Origin: Crambe crambe
Lineage: Eukaryota; Porifera; Demospongiae; Poecilosclerida; Crambeidae
Assembly (NCBI GenBank): GCA_963924555.1
Contig: OZ004584.1
Coordinates: forward strand, 6,943,001 to 7,007,000
Direction of reading: 5' to 3'
Length of the DNA stretch: 64,000 nt
The number at the start of each line of letters is the position of its first letter. Within the stretch, counting starts at the first letter, position 1. Both the position numbers and the translations under genes were made by a program. The notes below the pieces were generated by a model that did no database searches, was not told the DNA's origin, and saw nothing but the letters and a program-made list of their open reading frames with translations. Of the stretch, positions 24,909-37,643 are shown piece by piece.

Positions 24909-27018
24909 GTGCCATATAATTATACTGAAAAATAAACTAGTAGCTATCAGAAAATCTGCATACTGTAGCTATATAATTATAAAGATGAACATTATCTTTC
25001 ATTTGTTATTGTTGTTGCGTGCTGCTATTGTTGTTGGTGGTCAACTGGTGATCTATAGGTCCTAGTCACTGTAGCTCTAAGATCTGAGTCATAGCTATAT
25101 TTCTTCATGAGATATCGTCAATTTCTCTACACCTTGAATAGGGAGTATATTAAAGTCAAAATAGTCCCATGTCCCATGATCCACCTTGAGTAACTTGGAG
25201 CTAACTATTTTTCCAAAATGTGTTGGTGAAAACATGTTTTGTTATTATTGTACAATATTGATTCAGAAAGAGTTTTGACTTGAAGATTGAATAAGCTTCA
25301 TGAAATTTTTTATTGAAACATTATTATTATTGTGTACATTCATGGTTGCTTTTTTATGTAGCTAGCTATTTCGGGAATGGATAATATGCTTTTATTTAGC
25401 TTGCAGAGTGTGCATGCATACTCAAGATGACCCTGTACCTACACTGTAAAAACAAGTGTGTCATAATGACACCCATGTAATGTGTCACACGTGTGTCAAA
25501 TGCTGCAACAAGTGTCAAATCAGCACATTATGTCCTACACATGACACATCTAGATCAATTTGACACATAGGTACATGTTAACAGTCTAATCGCCAGCGTG
25601 CATCCGGTTGTATTTACGCAATACAATTTCATTTACATGCTCATCACGCAGAATATACGGACACTAGGATACTAGGAAATTTTCATGACCTTGTATCTCT
25701 GGATTCTGTCAACATAAATCAACAAGACTTGGGCGACAGTTTTAGGCCGGCACAGATGACCTTTAGTGTGAATTTGGTACACGTAGCTATTACCACTAGA
25801 GAGTTATCAAGCCATGTCTCAATTTCAAGTGTGTTGTTGGATTATAGGGCCATTTCCTGTAAACAAGTTATTTCATTTTGATACCAGGTACGTTCTATAG
25901 AGGAATACTTACTGCATGTATAAATCCAACAATCATTTCTGTTCAAACATAATAACACAGTATAAATAACACCACATCTTTGCCACAAATAAATCACAAT
26001 ACACACTATAATGACTACAGTCTTGACAGCTTTGTTTCTTGAATTTCTACTTCAGTGCCTGCAGTGATCAATGACAAGTAAAGTACATCAGAGTAAACGT
26101 GGCCCCTGCTACATTTGTGTCATAAGGAGAGCGTGCAGTATACACATTCAGAGAATATGGAACAAATGTTAGTTTTGGATCCAATGTCAAGCTTGCTATA
26201 ACCGAGTAGCAGGAAATATAAATTTTCACCCAGGACGAAGGCCTAAACCAGTAACTACTGGTATATTAAACTGCAATGCAAAACAGGGTCTACAGGCATA
26301 CTAACATAGCCACACCTTCTAACAGGGAAATAACTGGCACTGTGAATAACACAGTAAACACACTTTCAAGGAACACTACATTCAGGTTTACAGTACCTTG
26401 CGACTTGCAAGCTCATAGGGAGTGAATGTGTATCAGATCCAACACAGAGAACAGTACTCTAAATATTGCCCATCACCCGACATATCAACCCTTATTTGAG
26501 CCAGATCAGTAATGAACAGTCTACCCTATCAAAGTAGACATGAAAATTATTTGAGACAGATGAAAAATTCTAACTTGAGAATGATTCTAACACTGCTATG
26601 ATTATATTACATACATTTATATATACAAACATGGGCCATTTGCTGTAAAATGTAAGTATCAACCTAAAGTACGGACATACATGTTAGAATACATACTGAC
26701 TATATGTTTGTAGTAAGATAACTTCTGTTCATCTCTCTGAAGGGCCCTTAAAAACCATCTAAACTTCCACGACTCTCAACCACCATGGCTATTCTATGCT
26801 AAAAAGAGTTACTGTTTACTTACATAGCGGATGGTAAGGTAGAATAAGCCTATCACCATCTGTTGAGAACAAACCTACCACCTATAAGGTATCTAGTCTG
26901 ATGAAAAGCCGAGCTCAAGAGATGTACCTCAGCGGCCATTTTCTCAAAAATTATGACGTCATCATGTAATACAAAAAGTATTGTAAATGTATGTACGCTG
27001 GCGTGTAGACTGTTAAAT
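24909..27018. other. End of inverted arm, then gene-free repetitive DNA
   Basis: To 25,441 this is inverted-arm flank, including a leader-like short frame near 24,986 (MNIIFHLLLLL...). From 25,442 a repeat rich in GTGTCA words begins. A stretch around 25,498-25,547 is similar, in the same orientation, to 31,106-31,155. I see no convincing exon in 25.45-27.0 kb. Confidence 0.5.
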
Positions 27019-27333
27019 CATAGACTATAGAGGTTCCAGAATGGACTGGAAATGATTAATTACATCCGCCTTGCGGTGTTCCGTATATTTATGGTAATAC
27101 TTACCGGATATTGTATTCTGGGCCGGCTGTTTCCATCAATTAATTAACTGTCTAGTGAATTTCTACAACCAAATATGTACCCCAAATGGATAAAAACAAT
27201 ACCATGCAACACTGCAAACTTTATATGAACTGCTTATATTACAGTATGAGCTGGATTGGTTAAACTTGGTCCTAGAAAATTACGCAAAGCAGGTATACTA
27301 TTTGACAAAGAAAGGTGTAGTAGTTAGTAACAA

Positions 27334-28459
27334 CATAGATATACTAGACTACGTACACAGGATTGGAAACAGGGCATGCGCGCGTAGAATTTATAGACCA
27401 TCCGTGTAGGTACCTGGCGAACAGAGAAATCTTACACAAAATAAGAAAGAGGGTGAAAGGCAAGGTATTTAGCGCAGCAATAATTATGATTATAAGTGAA
27501 AAGGCTCAATGACCTAGAGCTGTAGTAGTTTATCATGTCAGTTTAGTCTATTTACTGTTGCTATGGAAGAAAAACGTGGAAACAGGTGACTGAAAAGTTT
27601 TGTGGCACTCCTACTACTAAAATAGAAGTCTAGCTGCCTTACTTTTGGTATAAAATGAAAGATACTAGTTGACCATATGTACTCAAGTAGTTTTAATTTT
27701 GTGCAGGGCTGGAGATGGCATGCCATTTGCCATTGATGGTTTAAGAAGCCATTTCACTATGTTGTTGTTCTTATATGAGGAGATGAGATACCTTCTTGTA
27801 TCAGGGGCAGGAAAGGATACACTGGGGCAGCTTTACTCTTCATCTTGATCCCTCAAAACAAGTATATCACAACAAATCTCTCGATGAATTGGATGTTCAG
27901 CAGTGCACTATCAGTACTTGTTATTATCATTTTTTTATTATAACATGAAAGGAAATATGTGTAAAGTGACAGTATTAGTTGCTACATTATAGTATCCTTC
28001 TTTATTATAGCTTTTCTTGACAGCCAGCCATGGGTAATCTGAAGAAACAGTAACATCGACATGATTTTTTTACAGGCACCTTTAAAAAGTACATATGTAC
28101 ATACAAATGATCACTACCTAACAGATTAGTGGGGAAAAAGAGACTATACTTTTAACATCCAAGCTCCAGAGGTCCACAAAGTCGAACTACCATTGTTACT
28201 CGCAATTATACCCTCTAACACTTGAGAAACCAGCCTTTTTAAGAACTATGCTTGTTTAGCACTATACTAGCCCACTCTTTGCATTCTTTGAACTTACCAA
28301 TTGGCTATAGTTTAGCAGAAATTTGGCACACTACTTCTCCTCCCCTGTTTGTTTGGGGCAATTTAGCACGAACAGCTGCCTACACGGATTGTCAGTATTG
28401 TCGTTATGGGCGCACGTGACCTGTTTCCAATCCTGTGTACGTAGTCTAGTATATCTATG
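27334..28459. mobile_element. Nested TIR element 1 (1,126 bases)
   Basis: TIRs CATAGATATACTAGACTACG continuing to GGATTGGAAACAGG, with an exact inverted copy at the right end. Direct repeat GTAACAA is at 27,327-27,333 and 28,460-28,466. No transposase frame recognised. Confidence 0.88.
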
Positions 28460-28467
28460 GTAACAAT

Positions 28468-30695
28468 CATAGATACTATAACCTCCGGACACGGGATTGG
28501 AAACGGGCTCACGTGCGCCTATGACAACCATTGAATTGCTTGCGTGCACTCCGCGTTGTAATTTTTGTTGACCGCACATAAAAAGAGAATAAAGACATCG
28601 CTCTGAAACGGATGAATAGAGCGAGCCAGTAAGAAAACAGTTTTGTCTAATACTTTATACTATTCATTTTGATACTTAAAACAAAATTTTAAACCTTAGT
28701 TCATTGATATGGCTAGTTTTTGCCGTGGTTGGTCAATCCCTGGAGAAGAAAACTGTGTGAAAGGTTTTCTGTGTTGAATTAAGCTATTTTGCATTACATT
28801 TTCCACCAAATGGTACACATAGAGATAAAGTTTGTTATAGAATGCTTTTTTTTTCTAAGACTTAAATATTACTGGAAAAAAATCTGGGTTTTGTAAGTTC
28901 AGGAGGCCATTAATGTGTGTAATTGTGTGCTCAATTTACCAGTCTGGGAGAAGTTTACTATGAAAAATAACTAGTTGATGTTGTAGCAAAATAAAAGTAG
29001 TTTTGCATGTGCATAGTTAGAGTAGTTGACTTTTAGTGTAGGCCTTAAGTTACACATCATAATTATGCTATAACCATAAACTTTAAAAACCCACTCTGAA
29101 CTGAATGCATGGATATTCCTACCTGTGACAATTTTTATCATTACATTTATATATAGTGGCTAAAAGAAGAGTTTCTTGTCTATTCTTGTCTATTTGGATG
29201 GAGCATAAAAGCAAGGAAAGGGTTTTCCAAAGTTGAGAAAAAGAAAATGCTCCTTAGCCCTGAGACCTTGCTGGGTTTGAAAATGACAGGTAGCTAGAGC
29301 TTCTTGTTAGCTTGCTAATATTCCTTGTTATAGTATTATCATTTATGGAATATTCTGTTTTCCATTGATGGAGTGAAAAAAAAATCGAGTGAGCACCTTC
29401 TGAAAAGTTTTTTGGGTGCCAGCGACAAAGAGGTGGAAATCCCAGTGTTGAGGAATTTATCAACAACACTCAAGCACTATGGGTGATTAATACATTTTGC
29501 AGAGGTCCAGTTAGAGGCAATTGCAGGGCTCACAGTTCCAAGCCTGATTTGGAAAAAGAAATGCAAAGCAGAGAATGATTTCCAAACATGAATGAATCAT
29601 TATAACAGAAAAAAAAAGCATGCTGCATGAATTCTTGATTATTGGTGATGAGGACTTTGCGCAGTCCTTTAGAACATTGGAGGGACTTTTTCAACCTCTG
29701 CTTAAAGTTTCAACCATGCAATTCACTCATCTTGATCCACCCTTCAATGATCATTTTCAGAACTCCTTCCCAATTTCGACATTCATATCCAGTGCAACTA
29801 TATATAGCTAGACCAATTCATTCATCTCTCATTACTTCTTCCATGATTTCATCTTTTTTCCACATGATATTTCTCTAGCCTTAATTGCTCGTACAATAGT
29901 CAAATGCATCATCTATATATATATAGATCTAATACAAAATACAAGCCACTTCTGTTCACATTGAGGATCCAGTTGCTGAAGATTGGACTGCTGCTTCTTC
30001 TATAGCTAGCTCTTCATCCAAAAGTTCCTCTAAACTCAATAACCACTCCATACATATTTTTTCACCATGGACTCTGTCCTTCACAGTTCTATAAATGTAT
30101 CAAAATGGACATGCTGCTGTAACAGTAGATCCCCCATCATGTTCACCTAAAAAACCTATCAGATGATATTCTGGAAGATGGGAAATCCACCATATTTTGG
30201 TGATGACACCAAGAATTTCTTCCACATTAAGATGAATTCATCCGATGAATAAATGCTATAATGGTAAACCCCCACCTTTGTTTACAGCTGACTTTAAATA
30301 GTCAGAGCTGTTTCAAGTTTGCTATGGATTAAAGCAAAACTTGAAAGCTAACATTCATTCCTGCAGTCCAGGCACCATGCATATAACTCTCTTGCAGCTT
30401 GCAGAGATGCAGAAGCGTTTGATGAAGGAAGTTTAAACCTTTTACTGCCTGAATGTATCTCAGACTCATTGAGAGGGGCCTAAAAAGTGAATTACATAGC
30501 TATAATAGCTGGATTTAAGGTTACAATCTTTGCTTACTTGTATTTCTCCTATAGCTTCAGCCATTATCGAAATACTTGCCTCAGCTACTGTTTGGCAACG
30601 TCTTTGCTGACTCAGCAAACAACGCGGATTGTATCCTAAAATCTCGCGCGAACCACCCGTTTCCAATCCCGTGTCCGGAGGTTATAGTATCTATG
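28468..30695. mobile_element. Nested TIR element 2 (2,228 bases)
   Basis: TIRs start CATAGATACTATAACCTCCG and continue to GGGATTGGAAACGGG. The 8-base repeat GTAACAAT is on each side (28,460-28,467 and 30,696-30,703). The left repeat is also the right repeat of element 1, so the two are exactly adjacent. Around 29.9-30.1 kb the minus strand has a short leucine- and glutamate-rich open stretch, possibly transposase debris, but I cannot name it. Confidence 0.85.
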
Positions 30696-31101
30696 GTAAC
30701 AATGTAGTAGAAAGTTGATATGTATCTTTTAAAACAATTTACTAACATGTACTTCAAGTCCTCAACCACATTAATTATGGATGATAGAACTACTTCAGGA
30801 GATAAAATTACACAAAGTATTTATATGCAATTTTAACTGCTAGAGCACACTTTAACTCGAGTTTTGCTCTGACAGTAATCCCAGGGTCTTGGCATCTTGT
30901 AGTATAGTCTCCCTGGCAGAGTTCAGCCTCTTCATAGCCACTTACAAGCTTGTACGGTTAACCACTAAAGTGATCTTTCCTGTTCATGGAGATACAGCTG
31001 CAGCGCAATAGGCGCAACACGGATATCACACGACCGGAAGTGCTTGTTAATATTAATTTAATAGGCGTTTCCAGTCCCTGTAGGAACCTATATAGTCTAT
31101 G

Positions 31102-32506
31102 GTTAAATGTTGCTAGCATGTGCTAAATCAGCACACATTATGTATGCTATACATGCGTTACCATGGCACCAATACCGAGCATGCTCAGTATTTGAGACTT
31201 TGCAGCTGCATTGGGATTTAGTGAATGGCCTAGGAAGACTCTGTTAACCAACCTCAGCTGTTTCATTATGTTTCTAGGGTGGAAAAGAAGTCAGAGAGGT
31301 AAGCTTTGGGCATATTTTAGCTGCATGCTGGTGTCTAGCTAGCTAAATTTAGCTATGTGAATTAAAGCTTCCTGTTTCTTCAGGCAGCTGGTCATTATGG
31401 CCAACCACTACATGCAAGGTTTGGTTGGCCATCCTAACAAAGTCGAGTGGTCATTCTAACAAAGTTGTGTGGCCATAAAGCATTGTTCTGTCAAGTTAAA
31501 TATGCCTAGAGTGTCTCTGTGTCAGTAACATGAATGTTCACTATAAATTGGTCCAAAAGGTCAAACACTATACCCCAACTATGTTATAGACTACATTATA
31601 GAACACCAAGTAGTTTGCTACTTAATAGACCTTTAATCAGTAAAGTAATCAGTAAGGCTTGCACTAGCAAGCATTCATTGCCTGTAAACTATTTCCACAT
31701 GCAGGTTTCTACTATGTGGTCAGGCCTTGAAGTAGTGGACATTGACTGGGTGAGTTAAGCATTGAGGTTGCTGAGTTGTGTTCGTAGATGTGAAATGTTA
31801 ACTCACTTGAGTGGGGTTTAGTTTCCGTTGTTTGTTGACTTGATTTATTATATTTGCTGTGTACACTTACTGAGTGGCTACAAGATAGAGCCTTGTCATG
31901 GTGGTTTAGTATTTTACTGTAATGATGTTGTGGCCTAGTATAGCTGACATAAGATCTTATATCTGATTGGCCAGTTAGAGTAAATAACCATCTATACTAG
32001 ACAATTCAATTTTCTGACGCCTATATATATCTTGACAGCAGAAGATGCTCGGGACAAGCCTTTTCAACAAGCAGACTTCAGCTAGTCCTTGTGCTATTAA
32101 AGGCTGTGGAACCAACTGCTTGCCTTTAACAACAATCGTGATGCAACAGCTAGTAAAGACACTGTTTAAGATTTCGGCATTTCTTTCAATTCCAAGACAC
32201 CAATGAGCTTACCTGTGTGCTAGATACTGTCCTCATAGTTCTACAATTCCTCAAACTTTGAGCCAGGTTTAAATTTAGTTTATCTCAACACTTGCTGATT
32301 CAGAAGGGGTGTCCAGAAACTGAAAGAAATTCAGACAGAGTCTTTATCGAGCTGTTGCATTGTTGTTGGCAAGCAGCTCATTCTATAGCCTCTGATAGCA
32401 CAAGGACTGAACTCATAGAAAATGTTTGTCCTGAGCATCGTCATGGGGAAATTAAATTGTCTAGTACATTGTTGGTCACTTACTCACTTTAAATCTGAAT
32501 CTAAAA
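31102..32506. other. No recognised gene
   Basis: Only short frames without family resemblance. The left 50 bases resemble 25.5 kb. The right border at about 32,506 is where homology with the R13 FN3-linker intron (55.74 kb) starts, so a duplication or deletion endpoint lies here. Confidence 0.5.
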
Positions 32507-32570
32507 TCAATCATCACAATAACAGTTAGTCACCTATACATACATATGTAGTGCCCATTAGTTTCATTAC

Positions 32571-33378
32571 CATCATAAAATTCTACATTCCTTGGATCAC
32601 TAGGAGCCCCTCGACTTACTACATTCACTGCTGTGACTATGAACTGATAGTGAAGCATCAGTCCAGAGTTGTTGGTAGGTATTGTGTAGTGAGGAGTCAC
32701 AATGGAGCATCGTCCAAGGTGGTGAAGTGGAGTCTTCTCTCCCTCAGATACATTGTACACCTCCACACAGAATGTCATGTCTGGGTTAGTGTTAGGGATG
32801 TCCAGGGAGAAGGGAGGCTGCCAAGTCAGGGTGATGGAGGAACAGTTAGTGGAGATGTTGACTTCCTTCACTGCATCTAATATCCCTATTAGATCAAAAT
32901 AAAATAATAATAACAACAATGACATTCATCAGCAACACAATAACAATGACGATTACAACAACAGCAACAACAATAACAATAACAACAGCAGCAACAATGT
33001 CGATGACAACAATGATGATAATAGCAACAAGGGTAACAATTTACTTTCCTTGTATCTGAACTTGGAAAACATCACCAACAACATTAGGTACACTTGGATC
33101 AAGAACATTTATTTCTTCACACTGAACTGTGGAGTTATCTAATTCTTCAGTACAGTTCAGAGAGAGAATTCGACCATCTGGTGTTTTATCACTTCCACTG
33201 TATATCTCATTATTGATGGTCCATATTATGTTGGCATCAGTCAGTTGTGTGGAGTCCAAGGAACATCAAATTCAGCTCGTTGATGTAGACCACATGTTAT
33301 CACTGACACACCCTGCACTGCTTCATCACTAAAAATGACCAGAAGATAGATCACTAGTATAGCTCTAGTATATCTCAT
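32571..33378 (-). pseudogene. R6: truncated Ig + FN3 receptor fragment
   Basis: Ig exon 33378-33049 with leader MRYTRAILVIYLLVIFSDEA, and FN3 exon 32885-32571. The Ig exon is one base short (330 instead of 331): at about 33,265 the codons for the B-strand cysteine (GAATGT in R11/R14) read GATGT, so the frame is lost. FN3 is intact and nearly identical to R13. No linker, TM or tail exon follows, since homology stops at about 32,506 inside the next intron. R11 and R14 belong to the same leader subfamily and are also broken. Confidence 0.8.
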
Positions 33379-33952
33379 TCTCCTTGTATGCTAACACTAT
33401 AACTCAACCAACCAGCCACAGCCCAGAGTAGCTATACGATACTGTATTTTAATTTGTTGACCAGATCATGTGTGAGATACATGCATAGCTAATTAGTTTT
33501 GGAATCATGTTGCCATGGGGATCTTGCATAATGAATACAATCATAGTGCACATACATAGCTAGTGTTACATTACAAATAATTATTATGATAGCTATATGA
33601 TACTAAAAATATACATTATTAACCAGCTATAAAACAAAGACCAAGATTATAAAAGAATGACATCAAATGTTGGGATGAAAGCACCCATATTCATGAATTC
33701 GAAATATCTATGCAATCTTGCAATCAATATCCTGCAGTACAAAATCATATTAGAAGTTTATATAGAAATAGTGTTTTCAGGTGCTGGGAATTGGGGGAAG
33801 AGATATTGATCACAGTGTTCCACAAAAAACAGCAAATCAGGACGCAAGTATTATCCTTAAAAGAGGAAAGAGGCCCATTGCATATGCCTCCCGGCCACCT
33901 CTTTCTTCAGTACCTGTGTTAAAGATCCTCACCACATACTTTTCTCAAGCTC

Positions 33953-36480
33953 TCAATGCTCTGGAACCACATTTGAGTAAAATGTTGCATCAGGTCCAAC
34001 TATTTCAACTCTTGGAGTTAAAGGAGGAATCTCGGCATAAACTGGCTATAATGTGGAAAATGAGAGACAATCAACATCAATAATTCATTTAACTAGCTAA
34101 TAGTCACCGTCACCTCTACTTTATCACTATCTTTAGTGATGGCATATGCACTGTTTTCTTGAACTTGTATTTTTGGGTATTTTGTCTCTCTTGGGCAGTA
34201 GTTATCACTTCAGAAGATCTCTGCATGAGGATGATGAATTCATCATGAAGTATGACAACACTTTATTAAGATGGTCACTATAATATTATTATAACTTTTT
34301 TTCTGAATAGACCTTAGGGAAAAGGAAGACAATAAACTCAGTGATTGTTGCTCTGAGGCTCGAATAATAATGCTCTTAATCAGCCATACGTACCTCATCC
34401 TTAAGCTTGATAACTGTGTACGCACTGTTTTCATGAGTTCGTATCTCTGGGCTTATTACTTCATAAGAGGATTCCTGGCCATGGTTCCTGCCTATAATCA
34501 CATAATAATATATTATAGAATTAAAGTAAGAGAATCCTCATGATAGCTATAATTGAGAGAAACTATTATTTATGGTAATCACTAACTATCTAAGCAAGTA
34601 TTATAATAGTTACCACTTTTCACATGATGTAACCAATAGCAACAGCAAAACGTTGATAGCAGTAGAATGAATGCAAGCATGCTCATCACTGCATGGTAAG
34701 GTAACAAATTAATAGCAGTGAGCGACAAGATTTTACAAACAACATAATATTTACCAACACCCACAGATACTGCAATTACCACATTCAAATGCTCGGAAGA
34801 AGTAGAGTCTACACATGAATAGTAAGTGCAATAACTATCATAGCATCATAGCACAACAGCTGCTTACCAACTATTGAAAAGCTTTCTTGTGTTATCTTAT
34901 TAGTTGGGTTGCTTTCACTTGGGAAATACATCACAAGAATAACATTAGATAAACTTCCACCATCAGTTTCCACATAAACAGTATAGTTGCTCACAGATGC
35001 ATTGAAACATCTGCTACAGTTATTCTCACCACTGTTCAGAATGAGGTATTGCAACCGATTCAAGTCAGTGGTGACTTGTGCTGGGCAGCTGCAATGTGTG
35101 TTATCATCATCGTAGTCAAAGTGAATAATATATTCTTGAAAGCATACAGATGTTACCTAAATAGAACAAATATCATTATTAAAGGTATCAATAATCATGA
35201 TCACATACCAAAGATATATTCAGCTCCAATTCTGAATTAAACAGTTGCTGTATTTCTCCCTCAAAAATGAATATTCCTGAATTAATTTAGCAATTACAAT
35301 ACCAGCTAGCAGCTATTGTAGTACCCATTAGTTTCATTACCATCATAAAATGTTACATTCCTTGGATCACTAGGAGCCCCTCGACCTACTATATTCACTG
35401 CTGTGACTATGAACTGAAAGTGAAGCATCAGTTCAGAGTTGTGTCTGAAGTTGTTGGTAAGTATTGTGTAGTGAGGAGTCACAATGGAGCATTGTCCAAG
35501 GTGGTGAAGTGGAGTCCTCTCTCCCTCAGATACATTGTACACCTCCACACAGAATGTCATATCTGGGTCAATATTAGGGATGTCCAGGGAGAAGGGAGGC
35601 TGCCAAATCAGGGTGATGGAGGAGCAGTTAATGGAAACATTCACTTCTCTCACTTTATCAAGTAGTCCTATATGAATTAATCTGCTATTACAGGACTAAC
35701 ATAATTCCTTGAATGTGGAGTGTAATCAAGTCACCATAAATGATACCAGAGCTTAAATTTGCTATATCAAGTACTGTACACTGAACTGTAACATTTTAAT
35801 TCTCTTCTGTACAGTTCATCTGAAATGTATGATTAACTTGATTGACACTGTCTCCTCCAATGAACATTTGTGAGGTATTCATATTGGTGACTGTCCATTT
35901 TATTGCATGTAGAGCTAGAGATGACTTATCCAAGTTGCAATGAAATTCAGCTATTTGATATAAACCACACATCACTTCTAGCATATTCATTCAAAGAGTT
36001 GTATGTAGCTACATTTTTATCGCTATGCCAATACCTTTTCCTTCTCCTAACTCAATAAGTACTAGCATGAAAACAAAATATCTTCCTACCTTTACTATGA
36101 ACTATTATTGAAGCTCAGAGATAGAAACAGTTAGGAAATGAAATATGAATGATGTAACCGCATACTGAGCACAATGATCATTAGCTAGCTAGCTATACAC
36201 CTTGTATTTGGATGTTGTATACATCTCCAAGAACATCTGGTTCACTTGTATTGAAGATATGTTGTTTCTTGCACTGAATAATAGAGTTTTCAAATGTCTG
36301 TGTACAGTTCAGAATAAGCATTTGATTTCCCATTATTGTATAAACTCCTTCATTCATCCTTGAGCTATTGTTGATTGTCCATGCTATTGAATATACATCC
36401 TGTGGGTTGAAGTCCAAGGTACAGTTTAATAAAACTTGTTGATGCAGACCACAAATCACCACCAATGATGCTATCACCAT
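33953..36480 (-). CDS. R7: Ig-FN3 receptor, short tail, damaged
   Basis: Exons: Ig1 36480-36201, Ig2 35977-35708, FN3 35667-35341, linker 35276-35209, second FN3-like 35156-34868, stalk 34808-34755, TM 34688-34614, tails 34491-34394, 34220-34114 and 34045-33953. Ig2 has an in-frame TAA (GAA to TAA near 35,797), a weakened GA donor (GAATTA), and its private signal exon at about 36,105 has lost the ATG. Ig1 to FN3, skipping Ig2, uses a normal GT donor and stays in phase 1, so a receptor could still be made. The first tail exon ends early at KLKDE. The next is one base short (107 instead of 108, near 34,178), which shifts the frame before VYAEI and TFYSNV. SAYTVI survives. Partner of R8 in the duplicated pair, 409 bases apart. 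Confidence 0.7.
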
Positions 36481-37320
36481 AATAAGACCAATATAATTTT
36501 AGCTAATAGCTCCGTAGATGTTAACTAACTTCATTAGGTAGCTACTTGAATTATAGGCCATACCTTTACTGATGCTAACCACATTAATCAACATTGCCAA
36601 TATTAATGTGGTGGCAGTGCAGTCATCCATTAATAATAATGATAGCTCACTGATGAAAACTGTTTAGGTAGAATATCATAGCTAGATTTAGAGTCATCCA
36701 TTATAATGATAGCTAGTATGCATCATGAAACTGTTTAGCAGGTATAGTTAGCTATGTATTTATCATAGCAAAACTTTATTTGGAGTTGCCACAACTGTTT
36801 GTATAAAATACATGACTTGTCATCAAAACAAAATTTAATTTTAGTTAAACTACGTAATAATAGACACAACTGACTAATGTCTTAGCTAGCTACACCAATT
36901 CTGATTCTTGGGAATATTTTTTTAATAAAGTACATGCCAACTCATGCTCCTCTATATGACATAAAGCAGCAGTGATTTCTTTGAAGGGAGCTCTTATCTT
37001 GAAGAAGTACTCTAAGGTCTCCTGCAAACATGTCTCATTGCTTTCATTGTTAGTGTAAATTTCATCCTCAAGATCCTCATCCATTCCTATCTTCAGTGTG
37101 AACTCACTCCACTTCCCGGCAATGGAATATAGATCATGAAACAAATCTTCTGCAGTCATGGGTGGCTTTACTAAAGGTGTGAAGAAAGTTAACAGAGATT
37201 GCTAATAATAGTTTTCAGCCACTCCATAATCCAGCAACCTTGAGCTAAATTTTGGTGCTAAGATAGTTAAATCATTGAATATGTGACCGATAATTATTTT
37301 GGGCAATTTGTTATTCACTG

Positions 37321-37458
37321 TAAGGTAAGGCGGGGCAATTACAAGGGTGGAGCAATTCCGTCATTTTATAATCTTTGTTTCTCGACTAGGCCGACTGGAA
37401 TTTTTTTAGAGTGTCGGAATTGCCCCCACCCTCATAATTGCCCTGCCTAATTACCTTA
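37321..37458. repeat. MITE-like element in R8 intron (family 1)
   Basis: Orthologous in position to 10,720-10,863 of R3, with the same TA borders and ends carrying GGGGCAATTAC. It must have inserted before the R3/R8 duplication. Confidence 0.85.
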
Positions 37459-37519
37459 ATGAAAACATGGGATTTCACTGCTCTGCAGTCTTGGTATGTA
37501 GGGAGTGCTAGGGAAAAGG

Positions 37520-37643
37520 TATCACTGTAAAAATGAAAGTGTGTACTGCACACTAAACTGTCCCAATACACACACAAAAACAAAAACAGTGTGTGTATTG
37601 GGACAAAATGGTGTGCAGTAAACACTTTCATTTTTACAGTGTA
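37520..37643. repeat. MITE-like element in R8 intron (family 2)
   Basis: Same position as 10,925-11,038 of R3. Ends are CACTGTAAAAATGAAAGTG and its inverse. Its interior differs by a small insertion. Confidence 0.85.

Larger units (their letters stand above)
20060..25441. repeat. Right arm of large inverted duplication (R5)
   Basis: Inverted counterpart of 14,980-19,190, including gene R5 and its 3' flank. The homology stops at 25,441, where a sequence beginning ACACTGTAAAAACAAG intervenes. The 1,050-base TIR element at 23,859-24,908 is absent from the left arm. Confidence 0.9.
27019..31101. mobile_element. Outer TIR element carrying two nested insertions
   Basis: Ends CATAGACTATA...GGTTCC...ACTGGAAA and the inverted counterpart ...TTTCCAGT...GGAACC...TATAGTCTATG are flanked by direct repeat GTTAAAT (27,012-27,018 and 31,102-31,108). 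Two further elements of the same general type lie inside, so the element's own DNA is only about 0.7 kb. Confidence 0.75.

Noticed and set aside
29620-29878. Short plus-strand frames inside nested TIR element 2 as a transposase
   Set aside because: Too short, two frames overlapping, and no catalytic signature visible.
29254-30769. hAT or P superfamily assignment for the TIR elements
   Set aside because: Target duplications are 7 bases in three cases and 8 in one, and no transposase is visible, so I leave them unclassified.
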